From: Chryseobacterium salivictor
GTDB lineage: Bacteria; Bacteroidota; Bacteroidia; Flavobacteriales; Weeksellaceae
Assembly (NCBI RefSeq): GCF_004359195.1
Contig: NZ_CP037954.1
Span: 558,001 to 622,000, forward strand
Direction of reading: 5' to 3'
DNA length: 64,000 nt
The notes below the pieces were generated by a model that did not search any database, was not told the origin of the DNA, and saw nothing but the letters and a program-made list of their open reading frames with translations. Each line of letters starts with the position of its first letter. Position 1 is the first letter of the stretch. Positions 27,715 to 36,421 of this stretch are shown piece by piece. The position numbers were made by a program, and so were the translations under genes.

Positions 27715-30300
27715 TTGGTCAAAACTGGCTTCAAAAATATACCTCTCGTTTTAATTATCCTAATTTTTAACAATTTTTTAGCACATCTGCATGCTCAAAA
27801 TTTGACTGGAAATAAGATAGTTGCTAAGACTGTACCCAAATCTGATACGGTTGTTCTAAAGAAAGAACAGTTGCAAGCAGTGGTGAAAACAAAAGCCGAC
27901 CGCACCAGAAACGACATCCCAAAAAAGATGACCTACCTGAACAAAAATGCGCAGGTGAAATACCAGGACATGACCATCGATGCCGATTACATCTCTATTG
28001 ACTGGGACAAGTCGCTGGTCTTTGCAAGAGGAGAACTCGATTCTTTGGGGAAGATTATAAAACCTGCAGCCGCCATTCAGGGAGGCAAAACTTACGAGTA
28101 CGATGAGTTCACCTACAACATCAAAACCCGCCAGGCAATCGCTTTCAATGCCCGGACTGAGGAAAGCGAAGGGGTAATCGTTGCCGAAAAAACAAAGAAA
28201 TATAACGATTCGGTCTTCTTTATGAAAAGAGGAAAATATACCACCGACGAATATTTCATCAAGAAAAAAGATACGATCGCGGATTACTATTTGCTCGCTC
28301 CCAACATTAAATTAATTAAAGGAAAAAATAAATCGCAGGTCATTACCGGACCGATTCAGATGTATATCGAACAGGTTCCTACGCCTTTGATTATGCCGTT
28401 TGCGATTTTACCCTTTTCGGATAAAAGAAGCGCAGGGATTTTAATTCCAAGTTTTGGTGAAAGAGAAGATGTTGGATTTTTCCTGAATTCTCTGGGCTAT
28501 TACCAACCAATCGGGGAACATTTTGATTTCAAAATTCTGGCCGACCTCTATACCAAAGGAAGCTGGAATTTAAAACCTGAAATCAATTATAAAAAGAATT
28601 ACAAATATACGGGGAACTTTTCTGCGGATATGGGAACAACTGTACGTGGGATAAAGGGTCTTGCCGATTATTCCAAAACCGGAACGTACCGGATTGCGTG
28701 GCGACACCAGCAGGACTCCAAAGCCAATCCATTTCTTACTTTCTCGGCATCCGTGGATGTGGTGAGCAACAAGTTCTATAATAATACCGTAAATAATAAT
28801 TACGCCTTTAATCAAAACAACCTCAACGCGCAACAGAATTCATCAGTCAGTATTGTTAAAAGATTTCTGACTTTACCGGTCACCATTACAGGAACTTCTT
28901 CTTATTCTCAGAATTTCTCGACCGGTTTATCAGATTTAAAACTTCCGCTCATGAATGTGGCGATCAACCAGTTTTATTTATTCAAACCAAAGACGGGAAT
29001 CCGACAAGGCTTATTAGAAAACATTACGGTAAATACAGGGCTGAACCTGAATAATTACGTGCAGACAAATGAGGGCGAGCTGTTTACCAAAGCGATGTGG
29101 GATAAAATGCAAACCGGACTCCGAAACAACATTACCTTAGGAACCAATACCACTATTGCGAAATTTTTCACATTCTCGGTTTCTGCGAATGTAGATAATG
29201 CGCTGACCACCAAAACACTGACGAGAAATTACAACCCACTTACCAATAAAGTAGAGGATCTGCTAAACAATAAAATCGCAGGATATTCTTCTTTCTCCAC
29301 CAGCACGAGTTTACAGACTGTTCTGTACGGAATGTTAAATTTCAAAAAAAATTCATCCATTCAGGCGATTCGTCACATGATGACGCCGCAGATCGGCTTC
29401 AGTTATTCGCCGGATTTTTCTGCGGCCAGTTTCGGATATTATAAAAATTATTATAATGACCGTGGGGAAATGACGCCCTACTCTATTTTTGACCGCGGGA
29501 TTATTGGCTCTCCCAACTCAGGTTTAGTACAGGCGCTAAGTTTTTCGGTCAATAATAATTTAGAGATGAAAGTAAAGTCTAAAAAAGACTCTACCGGAAC
29601 GAAGAAGCTTAAGATTTTTGAAAGTTTAAATTTCAATACCAATTACAATTTCGCGGCACCCAATCATAAATGGTCGCTGTTCAGTTTCAGCGGACAAACC
29701 ACCTTATTTGAAAAATTGAATTTGAACACCAACTTAACATTGGAGCCCTATCAGATTATTTTTGCCCCAGGAAGTGAAACCGGCATCAGAACAGAAAACT
29801 TCGGACATTTCAGCATACAGGGTTTCAATGCACAACTTTCTTATCCGTTGAGTGAAGCCATCTTTGGTGAAAAAGAAGAACTCGCGAAGAAATATAAAAC
29901 CAAAGGAGAAATACGGAATGAAGATTATTATTTTGATGAAGATCATTACGCCAGATTTAAACAGCCCTGGACTTTAAATGTAAATGCACAGTATGGTTAC
30001 ACCCGAACCTTAACCCGATTCGGGAACAATGTAGCGTCATTAGGACTAGATGGCAGCATTAAATTAACGCCTTTTTGGAATATCACAGGAAACTTATATT
30101 ACGATATTGTCACCAAAGAAATCGCGACCACGCAGTTAGGATTCTCCCGTGACCAAAGAAGTTTTACCATCAACTTTAACTGGATTCCCTATGGACAGTA
30201 CAAAGTGTACGATTTCTTTATCGGAATCAAAGCCAACATTCTGCGTGATGCAGTGAAATATAAGGACCGAAGTTTCACCCAACCCAATGCGCCATTTTAA
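27715..30300 (+). CDS. lptD: LPS-assembly protein LptD
   Basis: This 861-residue outer-membrane barrel inserts lipopolysaccharide into the outer leaflet. Residues 1-28 are a signal peptide (HLHAQ), followed by an OstA-like beta-jellyroll (about 70-250, with ALFARGELDSLGK-type strands and QVITGPIQMYIEQVPTPLIMPFAILPFSDKRSAGILIPSFG) and a large barrel to the C-terminus. The PFSDKRSAGILIP block is the conserved entry to the barrel. The start appears to be TTG at 27715; a TAG stop lies a few codons upstream and no ATG precedes the signal peptide. LptE was not found nearby. It is followed after 126 bp by ridA. Confidence 0.9.
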   Translation: MVKTGFKNIPLVLIILIFNNFLAHLHAQNLTGNKIVAKTVPKSDTVVLKKEQLQAVVKTKADRTRNDIPKKMTYLNKNAQVKYQDMTIDADYISIDWDKSLVFARGELDSLGKIIKPAAAIQGGKTYEYDEFTYNIKTRQAIAFNARTEESEGVIVAEKTKKYNDSVFFMKRGKYTTDEYFIKKKDTIADYYLLAPNIKLIKGKNKSQVITGPIQMYIEQVPTPLIMPFAILPFSDKRSAGILIPSFGEREDVGFFLNSLGYYQPIGEHFDFKILADLYTKGSWNLKPEINYKKNYKYTGNFSADMGTTVRGIKGLADYSKTGTYRIAWRHQQDSKANPFLTFSASVDVVSNKFYNNTVNNNYAFNQNNLNAQQNSSVSIVKRFLTLPVTITGTSSYSQNFSTGLSDLKLPLMNVAINQFYLFKPKTGIRQGLLENITVNTGLNLNNYVQTNEGELFTKAMWDKMQTGLRNNITLGTNTTIAKFFTFSVSANVDNALTTKTLTRNYNPLTNKVEDLLNNKIAGYSSFSTSTSLQTVLYGMLNFKKNSSIQAIRHMMTPQIGFSYSPDFSAASFGYYKNYYNDRGEMTPYSIFDRGIIGSPNSGLVQALSFSVNNNLEMKVKSKKDSTGTKKLKIFESLNFNTNYNFAAPNHKWSLFSFSGQTTLFEKLNLNTNLTLEPYQIIFAPGSETGIRTENFGHFSIQGFNAQLSYPLSEAIFGEKEELAKKYKTKGEIRNEDYYFDEDHYARFKQPWTLNVNAQYGYTRTLTRFGNNVASLGLDGSIKLTPFWNITGNLYYDIVTKEIATTQLGFSRDQRSFTINFNWIPYGQYKVYDFFIGIKANILRDAVKYKDRSFTQPNAPF

Positions 30301-30426
30301 ATTTTAAAGAATTAAACTTTAGTTTTATATTTGCCAAAAATCAATCCTATGAAATCGCCATTATCAAATACTGTAAACAAACACAAATAGAGGCGATTCC
30401 ATATGACTTAAAAAAACTACCTACTT

Positions 30427-30807
30427 ATGAAAAAGATTATCTCTACTTCGAAAGCTCCAGCTGCGATTGGACCTTATGCACAAGCGAATTTTGTGAATGG
30501 AATCCTTTATATTTCCGGGCAGATTCCCTTTAATTCAGAAACTGGCAAAATAGAAGAAGACATTGATAAAGCGACTCATCAGGTGATGAAAAATTTAGAA
30601 GCGATTCTTACTGAAGCAGGACTCACCTTCGATAACGTGGTGAAAGCAACTATTTTCCTGAAAAACATGGATGATTTCGCCGTGATGAATGACATCTATG
30701 CCTCTTACCTTAACCCGGAAAGTTATCCGGCAAGAGAAACAGTTCAGGTATCTTGTTTACCGAGAAATGTAGACATTGAAATCTCTATGATCGCACATCA
30801 ATTTTAA
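30427..30807 (+). CDS. ridA: RidA family 2-iminobutanoate/2-iminopropanoate deaminase
   Basis: This 126-residue cytoplasmic trimeric enzyme hydrolyses reactive enamine/imine intermediates made by PLP-dependent dehydratases, protecting other PLP enzymes. The signature blocks are APAAIGPYAQANFVNGILYISGQIP, NLEAILTEAGLTFDNVVKATIFL and PARETVQVSCLPRNVDIEISMIA, including the conserved Arg that binds the carboxylate. Length is normal. A TATATTTG at 30326-30333 may be the -7 box of its promoter, but there is no TTG at the right distance. The stop directly abuts the ATG of the next gene, so the two are cotranscribed. Confidence 0.95.
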   Translation: MKKIISTSKAPAAIGPYAQANFVNGILYISGQIPFNSETGKIEEDIDKATHQVMKNLEAILTEAGLTFDNVVKATIFLKNMDDFAVMNDIYASYLNPESYPARETVQVSCLPRNVDIEISMIAHQF

Positions 30808-31251
30808 ATGAACTTTCTAAGAAATACATTTGCAGTTCTCACAGGTCTGGCTGTGGCGGCAATTCTTATTTCACTGGGAATAAGGCTGAACTCATCGTGG
30901 ATTACCTACGGGGAATACGCCCCTTTTCAACGATGGGAAACACTGTTGAAATCGATGGAGCACAAACCTTATTTTTTTGTAGCCTTACTCATTTCTTCCG
31001 GCATTGCGGCGACCGTAGGCGGTGTTGTTACTGCAGTTATTGTAAAATACGCGAAAGTGGCTTATGCCATATTAATAGGTTTTATCTTGCTGTTTATGGC
31101 GATGCTGGACATCATTATTTTCCCGTATCATCCAACCTTTTATAAAATTTTAATCTTCCTTACCTTCTTCCCTTTTGCATGGATCGGCGGCAAGATTACA
31201 GAGGTAATTTATGAAAGAAAAAAAAGACAGCGACGGAAACTTAACAAATAA
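30808..31251 (+). CDS. Small four-helix membrane protein, unknown function
   Basis: This is a 147-residue protein with about four membrane segments (roughly 5-25, 55-77, 83-105, 115-135) and a strongly basic C-terminus (YERKKRQRRKLNK), placing the tail in the cytoplasm. I do not recognise a named family. Similar small membrane proteins are found in flavobacteria. Its ATG directly follows the ridA stop, indicating translational coupling, but this need not mean a functional link. A bidirectional hairpin lies downstream. Confidence 0.7.
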   Translation: MNFLRNTFAVLTGLAVAAILISLGIRLNSSWITYGEYAPFQRWETLLKSMEHKPYFFVALLISSGIAATVGGVVTAVIVKYAKVAYAILIGFILLFMAMLDIIIFPYHPTFYKILIFLTFFPFAWIGGKITEVIYERKKRQRRKLNK

Positions 31252-31343
31252 AAAGAAAGTGTCTCAATACTCCAACTAACCCTCAGAGATTCTAATATTT
31301 GAACCCTATGCTCGAACAGGAGTCCGTGAGAAAACCATAAAAA

Positions 31344-31380
31344 AAGCCGTTTCATATAGTTATGAGACGGCTTCTTTTTT
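31344..31380. terminator. Bidirectional terminator between convergent units
   Basis: AAGCCGT pairs with ACGGCTT, extended by TTCAT/ATGAG with one G-U pair. A-run before and T-run after. It serves the ridA unit on the plus strand and the HtrA gene on the minus strand. Confidence 0.87.
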
Positions 31381-31398
31381 ATTTGTTAATCAATCCAG

Positions 31399-32916
31399 TT
31401 AAGGCATTTTGAATCCTCTTGTCGTAATTCTGCCCATTTCGTCAACATATTTCACCTGTACGTTTCCGCTGTAACCCTGCAGAATTTTCTCAATGTCTTT
31501 TTGGGAATTCACGGGTTTACCGTTCACTTCGATGACGATGTAATTATCGACAATTCCGATTTTCGACATTTCACTGCCATCCTGTACATTTTTGGCAATA
31601 ACGCCACTGGTTAAACCATAATCGGTTTTGAATTTTTCACTTAATGGTTCGAATTCTGAGCCGATTTTCTCGGTAACACTTAAATCCGCCTTGCTTCTCA
31701 GTGAAGTTCCCCCTGTCTGGTCTTTCAAAGTCACATTTACGGTGCTTTGTTTTCCGTTACGCAGATAACTGACTGCTACTTTATCGCCTGGTCTTTTACT
31801 TCCTACCGCAAAGGACAGGTCATAATAACTGGAAACCGCCGTATTATCAACTTTGGTAATAATATCACCCGTTCTTAAACCGGCATCTTCAGCTCCCCCT
31901 TTATCGGCAACTTCAATTAAATAAACACCGTCCCCACTTTTCAGATTGCTTTTTTTCTGCTGATTGTAGGCGGCAACAGTTCTTTCATCGGAAAGATCCA
32001 AAGGCACTACGCCCAAAAATCCTCTCTGTACCAATCCAAACTGTTTGATATCTTCAACTACTTTTCTTGCTAAATTCGATGGTACCGCAAAACCGTACCC
32101 TTCATAATAACCGGTTTTGGAAGAGATCGCAGAATTAATCCCGATCAATTCACCATTCGGATTAACCAGCGCTCCACCTGAATTTCCCGGATTAATGGCC
32201 GCATCGGTCTGAATAAAGCTTTCAATCGGCGATTTAGACTGCTGGCTGAGCAAATCGATACTTCGTCCTTTTGCAGAAACAATCCCTGCGGTAACCGTAG
32301 AATTTAAACCCATCGGATTTCCGACTGCTAAAACCCATTGCCCGACTTCTACATTATCGGAATTCGCAAAATTAAGGTAAGGCAATCCTTTTTCCTCGAT
32401 TTTTAAAAGGGCGATATCGGTGGTAGGATCCGTACCTACCAAATTGGCAACATAAGACTTCTTGTTAGAAAGAACGACTTCTAATTTGGTTGCACCGGCA
32501 ATTACATGGTTGTTAGAAATAATATAACCGTCCGGCGAAATGATTACTCCAGAACCCATTCCGGTAGGCATATTAGGCGGCGGAGCCTGTTGCTGCTGTC
32601 TTGGATTTCCGCCAAAAGGATTGAAAAAGAAATCAAACATATCCTGATCACTTGTTCTGCTTTTTTTGTTGGAAAAGTTTTTGATACTCACTACGGCTGG
32701 AACTGTCATTTTGGCAGCTTTCACGAAGTCATCGCCTACTCCCGCCATATTAAAAGAGGCGTATTTTGCATCGCTTGTCTTGGGAGCAAAATAATTAAAA
32801 TCTGAATCATGGTTTTTTACATTAAAGTAATTGAATGCGCCAAAGGTTGTGGCTCCAGACATTACTCCTACTACTGCATACGGAATCAGTTTTTTTAAGG
32901 TGTTTCTCATCGTCAT
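31399..32916 (-). CDS. DegQ/HtrA-type periplasmic serine protease
   Basis: This 505-residue trypsin-like protease/chaperone of the periplasm degrades misfolded envelope proteins. An N-terminal membrane or signal segment covers about residues 10-32. The catalytic triad is His137 (NNHVI), Asp167 (TDIALL) and Ser246 (GNSGGAL). A Q/P-rich loop (about 105-117) sits where LA-loops occur. Two PDZ domains follow (about 285-385 and 410-500), with PDZ1 carrying GFLGVVPLDL. Length and order match DegP/DegQ. The start could be the ATG at 32916 or the in-frame ATG at 32910; both fit. Confidence 0.95.
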   Translation of the reverse strand: MTMRNTLKKLIPYAVVGVMSGATTFGAFNYFNVKNHDSDFNYFAPKTSDAKYASFNMAGVGDDFVKAAKMTVPAVVSIKNFSNKKSRTSDQDMFDFFFNPFGGNPRQQQQAPPPNMPTGMGSGVIISPDGYIISNNHVIAGATKLEVVLSNKKSYVANLVGTDPTTDIALLKIEEKGLPYLNFANSDNVEVGQWVLAVGNPMGLNSTVTAGIVSAKGRSIDLLSQQSKSPIESFIQTDAAINPGNSGGALVNPNGELIGINSAISSKTGYYEGYGFAVPSNLARKVVEDIKQFGLVQRGFLGVVPLDLSDERTVAAYNQQKKSNLKSGDGVYLIEVADKGGAEDAGLRTGDIITKVDNTAVSSYYDLSFAVGSKRPGDKVAVSYLRNGKQSTVNVTLKDQTGGTSLRSKADLSVTEKIGSEFEPLSEKFKTDYGLTSGVIAKNVQDGSEMSKIGIVDNYIVIEVNGKPVNSQKDIEKILQGYSGNVQVKYVDEMGRITTRGFKMP

Positions 32917-33216
32917 AAAATATTTAAAACGTTATATTTAATTGTTTACTAAACAAATTTAGTGCTAAATCAGTATTCATAAAAAGGGGTTCGTTTCAAC
33001 TTTAACTAAACATTAACAACAATTACCATATTTTAAATATTTTTATATAAATTCACCTTACCTATCCTGTTTTTTAACAATTTCTTGAGAATCATTTCCA
33101 ATGACAAAATAGCAGATAAATGATGACAGACAAAAAAATCTTTGTTATATTTGAAACCTATTCTTAAAATCAAAACAAACTAATTACTTCTTTAAATTTC
33201 TAATCAGCAATATCGT
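32917..33216. other. Divergent intergenic region, htrA / arginine-deiminase-like gene
   Basis: This is an AT-rich 300-bp gap between divergent genes. TATATTTG at 33146-33153 (plus) and TAAATTTG (complement of 32954-32961, minus) are good -7 box candidates for the two genes, but neither has a TTG at 17-23 nt. No gene is seen. Confidence 0.45.
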
Positions 33217-34131
33217 ATGAAACTCAATATCAAAAATGAAACAGGAAAGCTTAAATCGGTTGTTCTGGGGCAGCCTAATTCTTTAGGAGCCATTCCCACT
33301 TTAGAGGAAAGTTACGATGCGAAATCTTATGACACCATTCAGAAAGGCATTTATCCTACCGAAAAAGAGGTCATACATGAGATGAACGAATTTGAAAAAA
33401 TATTAAAAAAATACGGTGTTCAGGTATTCCGTCCGGAAATTATCGAAAATTACAATCAGGTTTTTGCCCGTGACGTCGCTTTTGTTATTGATGACAAAAT
33501 GATTATTTCTAATGTGATTGCCGACCGTGCGGATGAACAGGAAGCCTACCGTAAGATTTTCGAGGAAGTGAAATGGAGAGACATCATCAATCTTCCAGAA
33601 ACAGCCCACATCGAAGGTGGCGACGTAATCGTCTGGAACGATTTTCTTTTCATAGGAACCTGTTTTTCTGAAGATTACAGAAATTTCAAAACCGCCCGGA
33701 CCAACGAATACGCCATTAATATCCTGAAGGAGTATTTTCCTAAAAAAAGAATTCTTGATTTTGAATTAAAGAAAAACGACCGCGAACCTTATAAAGGGAT
33801 CTTGCATCTCGACTGTACTTTCAATCCTGTCGGGACCGATAAATGCATAATTTATAAAGACGGTTTTGTGGATGAAAGCGATTATCTTCTGATCCTGGAT
33901 ATTTTCGGTGAAGAAAACTGCTTTCATGTGACCGATGAAGAAATGTTCGAAATGTATCCTAATATTTTCTCGATTTCACCGGAAATCGTCGTTTCCGACT
34001 CCTCATTTACAAGAATGAACAATCACCTGAGAAACGAATGGGGAATGACGGTGGAAGAAATTCCGTATCGTGAGATTTCGAAAATGGGTGGCTTGCTCAG
34101 ATGTTCTACGATGCCTTTGGTGAGGGAATAA
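33217..34131 (+). CDS. Arginine deiminase/amidinotransferase family protein
   Basis: This 304-residue cytoplasmic enzyme belongs to the guanidine-modifying (pentein) superfamily. Catalytic elements are readable: Arg85-Asp86 (FARDVAF), His131-x-Glu-Gly-Gly-Asp136 (substrate carboxylate and guanidine binding), His197-x-Asp199 (HLDC) and the nucleophile Cys296 (LRCSTMPL). Such enzymes hydrolyse arginine or methylarginine to citrulline, or move amidino groups. At 304 residues it is shorter than classical ArcA (about 410) and lacks its extra helical domain, being nearer to DDAH-like or agmatine/arginine hydrolases. CtlX, linked to citrulline use, lies 1 kb downstream on the same strand, which favours arginine as substrate. 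Confidence 0.82.
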   Translation: MKLNIKNETGKLKSVVLGQPNSLGAIPTLEESYDAKSYDTIQKGIYPTEKEVIHEMNEFEKILKKYGVQVFRPEIIENYNQVFARDVAFVIDDKMIISNVIADRADEQEAYRKIFEEVKWRDIINLPETAHIEGGDVIVWNDFLFIGTCFSEDYRNFKTARTNEYAINILKEYFPKKRILDFELKKNDREPYKGILHLDCTFNPVGTDKCIIYKDGFVDESDYLLILDIFGEENCFHVTDEEMFEMYPNIFSISPEIVVSDSSFTRMNNHLRNEWGMTVEEIPYREISKMGGLLRCSTMPLVRE

Positions 34132-34152
34132 TTTTAAAAATAGAATTCTTTT

Positions 34153-34407
34153 TTAACCGCAAAAGAGACAAAAAAGTAATGTGAAAATAGATTGCCAAAA
34201 GAATTCAAAAAAAACAGAATTTTTATTCCACTTACATTTTGCAATCTTTTGAGTTACTTATTATAGCAGAATGCTTTTGTATCTTTTGCGGTAAACATTT
34301 TTTCAACTGAATGACGCTAAATTTACAAAAGTCAGATTTTCAATACCATTTTTTTGAACTTTTAAATTTCTTTCAAGTACAAAACTTTGGTGTCTTTTGA
34401 GGTTTAA
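34153..34407. repeat. Degenerate intergenic palindromic repeats (CCGCAAAAG family)
   Basis: The arm TTAACCGCAAAAGAGAC at 34153-34169 is mirrored by GTATCTTTTGCGGTAAAC at 34279-34296. A further related copy, GGTGTCTTTTGAGGTTTAA, lies at 34389-34407. Weak inner pairing (GATTGC / GCAATC) supports a long imperfect hairpin. Similar CCGCAAAG-rich repeats occur between genes in many Bacteroidota. No gene is seen in this 285-bp gap. Confidence 0.55.
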
Positions 34408-34416
34408 ATAAAGGTT

Positions 34417-35079
34417 CTAAGAACTTAACAGTTTCAACTTTTTAATTTCATCGTCGGTAACGAAGGTATCATAATCCTTTATCGCAGAAGAATGAAAACT
34501 TTTTCCGCCCGTAAACTTTTTTAATTCCAAAATATTTTTGGAACGTACGCCGCCGCCAATCAGAATCTCAATTTGATCAGAATATTTTTCAATTAAAGTT
34601 TTCAGCATCTCTTTTCCTTCCATGGCTGTTGGTTTTCCACCGGAAGTGAGCACCGTTTTGAAACCTAATTTAATTAAAGTTTGAATAGATTTTTCCAAAT
34701 CTGCGGTCCGGTCGAAAGCACGGTGAAAAGTACACGGCGTTTCTCCGGCAAGCTCGAGAAGTTCCTTATTTCTGACTACGTCAATTTCGTTGTCAGAAGT
34801 CAATACCCCAAACACAAAACCGTCTGCTCCTCCTTCTTTAAAAGTGATAATACTGTTTTTCATCTGAACAAATTCATCCTCAGAATAAAAGAAAGGCCCA
34901 CCTTTGGGACGGATCATCACATAAACAGGCATTTTATAATTTCTTTTGAGATGCAAAAATTCGTAGAAGTCGGGAGTGGTACCGCCGAGCTCCTGATTAT
35001 CACAGAATTCGATTCGATCCGCCATCGACTGGCAGGCGGTTTCCGCAGAGGTCACTTCAAAACAGGCAATTTCTAACAT
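34417..35079 (-). CDS. cutC: Copper homeostasis protein CutC
   Basis: This 220-residue TIM-barrel protein belongs to the CutC family, originally tied to copper tolerance although its biochemical activity is unsettled. Characteristic blocks are MLEIACFEVTSAETA at the start, ADRIEFCDNQELGGTTPDF, MPVYVMIRPKGGPFFYSEDEF, GADGFVFGVL, TFHRAFDR and ILIGGGVRSKNI. The frame is open 56 codons further upstream, but the conserved N-terminus begins at the ATG at 35079. It lies between two guanidine-enzyme genes on the other strand. Nothing shows it is linked to them. Confidence 0.93.
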   Translation of the reverse strand: MLEIACFEVTSAETACQSMADRIEFCDNQELGGTTPDFYEFLHLKRNYKMPVYVMIRPKGGPFFYSEDEFVQMKNSIITFKEGGADGFVFGVLTSDNEIDVVRNKELLELAGETPCTFHRAFDRTADLEKSIQTLIKLGFKTVLTSGGKPTAMEGKEMLKTLIEKYSDQIEILIGGGVRSKNILELKKFTGGKSFHSSAIKDYDTFVTDDEIKKLKLLSS

Positions 35080-35154
35080 AGGTTTTTTATTGTCTATAAA
35101 TTTAAGTATTTTTGTGACATAAAGGGGTGAATATCCTGCTAAAACATACAATTC

Positions 35155-36078
35155 ATGCAAACAGCCAATACCGTTCTGATGGTAGAACCGATCGCTTTCG
35201 GTTACAATTCTCAAACTGCTCAAAACAATTATTTTCAGGTTGAACAAAAAGAAGCCGATATTCAGGAAAAAGCGCTTCAGGAATTCAATAATTTCGTTGC
35301 AAAACTTAGAGACAAAGGAATTCAGGTGATTACGGTGAAAGATACTTTAGAACCCCATTCCCCGGATTCTATTTTCCCGAATAACTGGGTGAGTTTTCAT
35401 GAAGACGGAAGAGTGGCTTTGTACCCGATGTTTGCGCCCAACCGGAGAGTTGAAAGGCGCGCCGATATTTTAGATACCGTTCGCAATGAAGGCTTTGTAA
35501 TTAAGGAGGTCGACGATTTATCATCTCCCGAAAATGAGGACAAATTTCTGGAAGGAACGGGAAGTATGATTTTCGACCATGACTATAAAATCGCCTACGG
35601 TTCTGTTTCTCTCCGTTTAGATGAAGAATTATTCCGTGATTTTTGTAAGCAGTTTGACTACACGCCGGTTGTTTTCCATTCGTATCAAAATGTCGGAAAT
35701 CAAAGATTACCCATTTACCACACCAATGTGATGATGTGCGTTGCAGAACAGTTTGTGGTAATCTGCCTTGATTGTATCGATGATGAACTGGAAAGGGAAA
35801 AAGTACAGGAAGTCATCAAATCAACCGAAAAAGAAATCATTGAAATCACTGAAGAGCAGCTTCACCAGTTTGCAGGAAACATGTTACAGGTTCAAAATGG
35901 AGAAGGAACGCAATTTTTAGTGATGAGCGAAACGGCTTACAAATCACTGACTCCGGAACAAATTCAAAGAATAGAGAATTACTGCGAAATCATTTATGCC
36001 GATCTGAATACGATTGAAGTCAACGGCGGCGGAAGCGCAAGATGCATGCTGGCGGAAGTTTTCCTACCGAAGAATTAA
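35155..36078 (+). CDS. ctlX: Citrulline utilization hydrolase, CtlX type
   Basis: This 307-residue pentein-fold hydrolase is related to arginine deiminases and belongs to the family named CtlX after its link with citrulline utilisation. The motifs are FPNNWVSFH near residue 75, FLEGTGSMIFDH, IYHTNVMMCV with the catalytic His, and the nucleophile Cys297 in NGGGSARCML. Length is normal. Start ATG at 35155; TATTTTTG at 35107-35114 may be a -7 box but its nearest TTG is only 14 nt away. It is followed by a good terminator. Substrate assignment rests on the family name only. Confidence 0.9.
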   Translation: MQTANTVLMVEPIAFGYNSQTAQNNYFQVEQKEADIQEKALQEFNNFVAKLRDKGIQVITVKDTLEPHSPDSIFPNNWVSFHEDGRVALYPMFAPNRRVERRADILDTVRNEGFVIKEVDDLSSPENEDKFLEGTGSMIFDHDYKIAYGSVSLRLDEELFRDFCKQFDYTPVVFHSYQNVGNQRLPIYHTNVMMCVAEQFVVICLDCIDDELEREKVQEVIKSTEKEIIEITEEQLHQFAGNMLQVQNGEGTQFLVMSETAYKSLTPEQIQRIENYCEIIYADLNTIEVNGGGSARCMLAEVFLPKN

Positions 36079-36421
36079 TATCAGTTATTGTGGACGAATA
36101 CGAAACATCTTTTCCACAGCAATTATTTATAAGCGAACCAAACTGCAGTTTATTATAAAAAAGAAGCCACTTTATTGAGTGGCTTTTTGTTTGCAGTGTT
36201 GAATTAAAAATCCGATTTCTGACTAGTTTTGGTAGCGTTCAATGTCGGAAGAGTTTCCGTGGCTGAAGGCTACGATACTTTTTGTAACACCAATTGATTT
36301 TTACTGCCGCAGCAAAACTTTCCAACCAGATTAAAATCCCAACCCTTTTAAACATCAAAAATCCACAACATAACGTCATGGATTTTTTTTACAATTTAAT
36401 ATGAAGTATGAAAAATTTAAA
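36079..36421. other. Intergenic region with two hairpins
   Basis: This 343-bp gap holds the ctlX terminator (36164-36190) and a second hairpin AAAATCCA / TGGATTTT (36357-36386), T-rich on both sides, which probably ends the minus-strand receptor transcript. Nothing else is recognisable. Confidence 0.6.
36164..36190 (+). terminator. Terminator after ctlX
   Basis: AAGCCACT pairs with AGTGGCTT over a 6-nt loop, followed by TTTTGTTT. It lies 86 nt past the ctlX stop. Confidence 0.85.

Noticed and set aside
30349..30390. Short 13-codon frame ahead of ridA as a leader peptide
   Set aside because: No run of regulatory codons and no attenuator hairpin between it and ridA; chance frame is likelier.
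34417..35247. Longer 276-residue version of CutC
   Set aside because: The extra 56 residues overlap the ctlX start region and do not belong to the family; the conserved N-terminus begins at the ATG at 35079.
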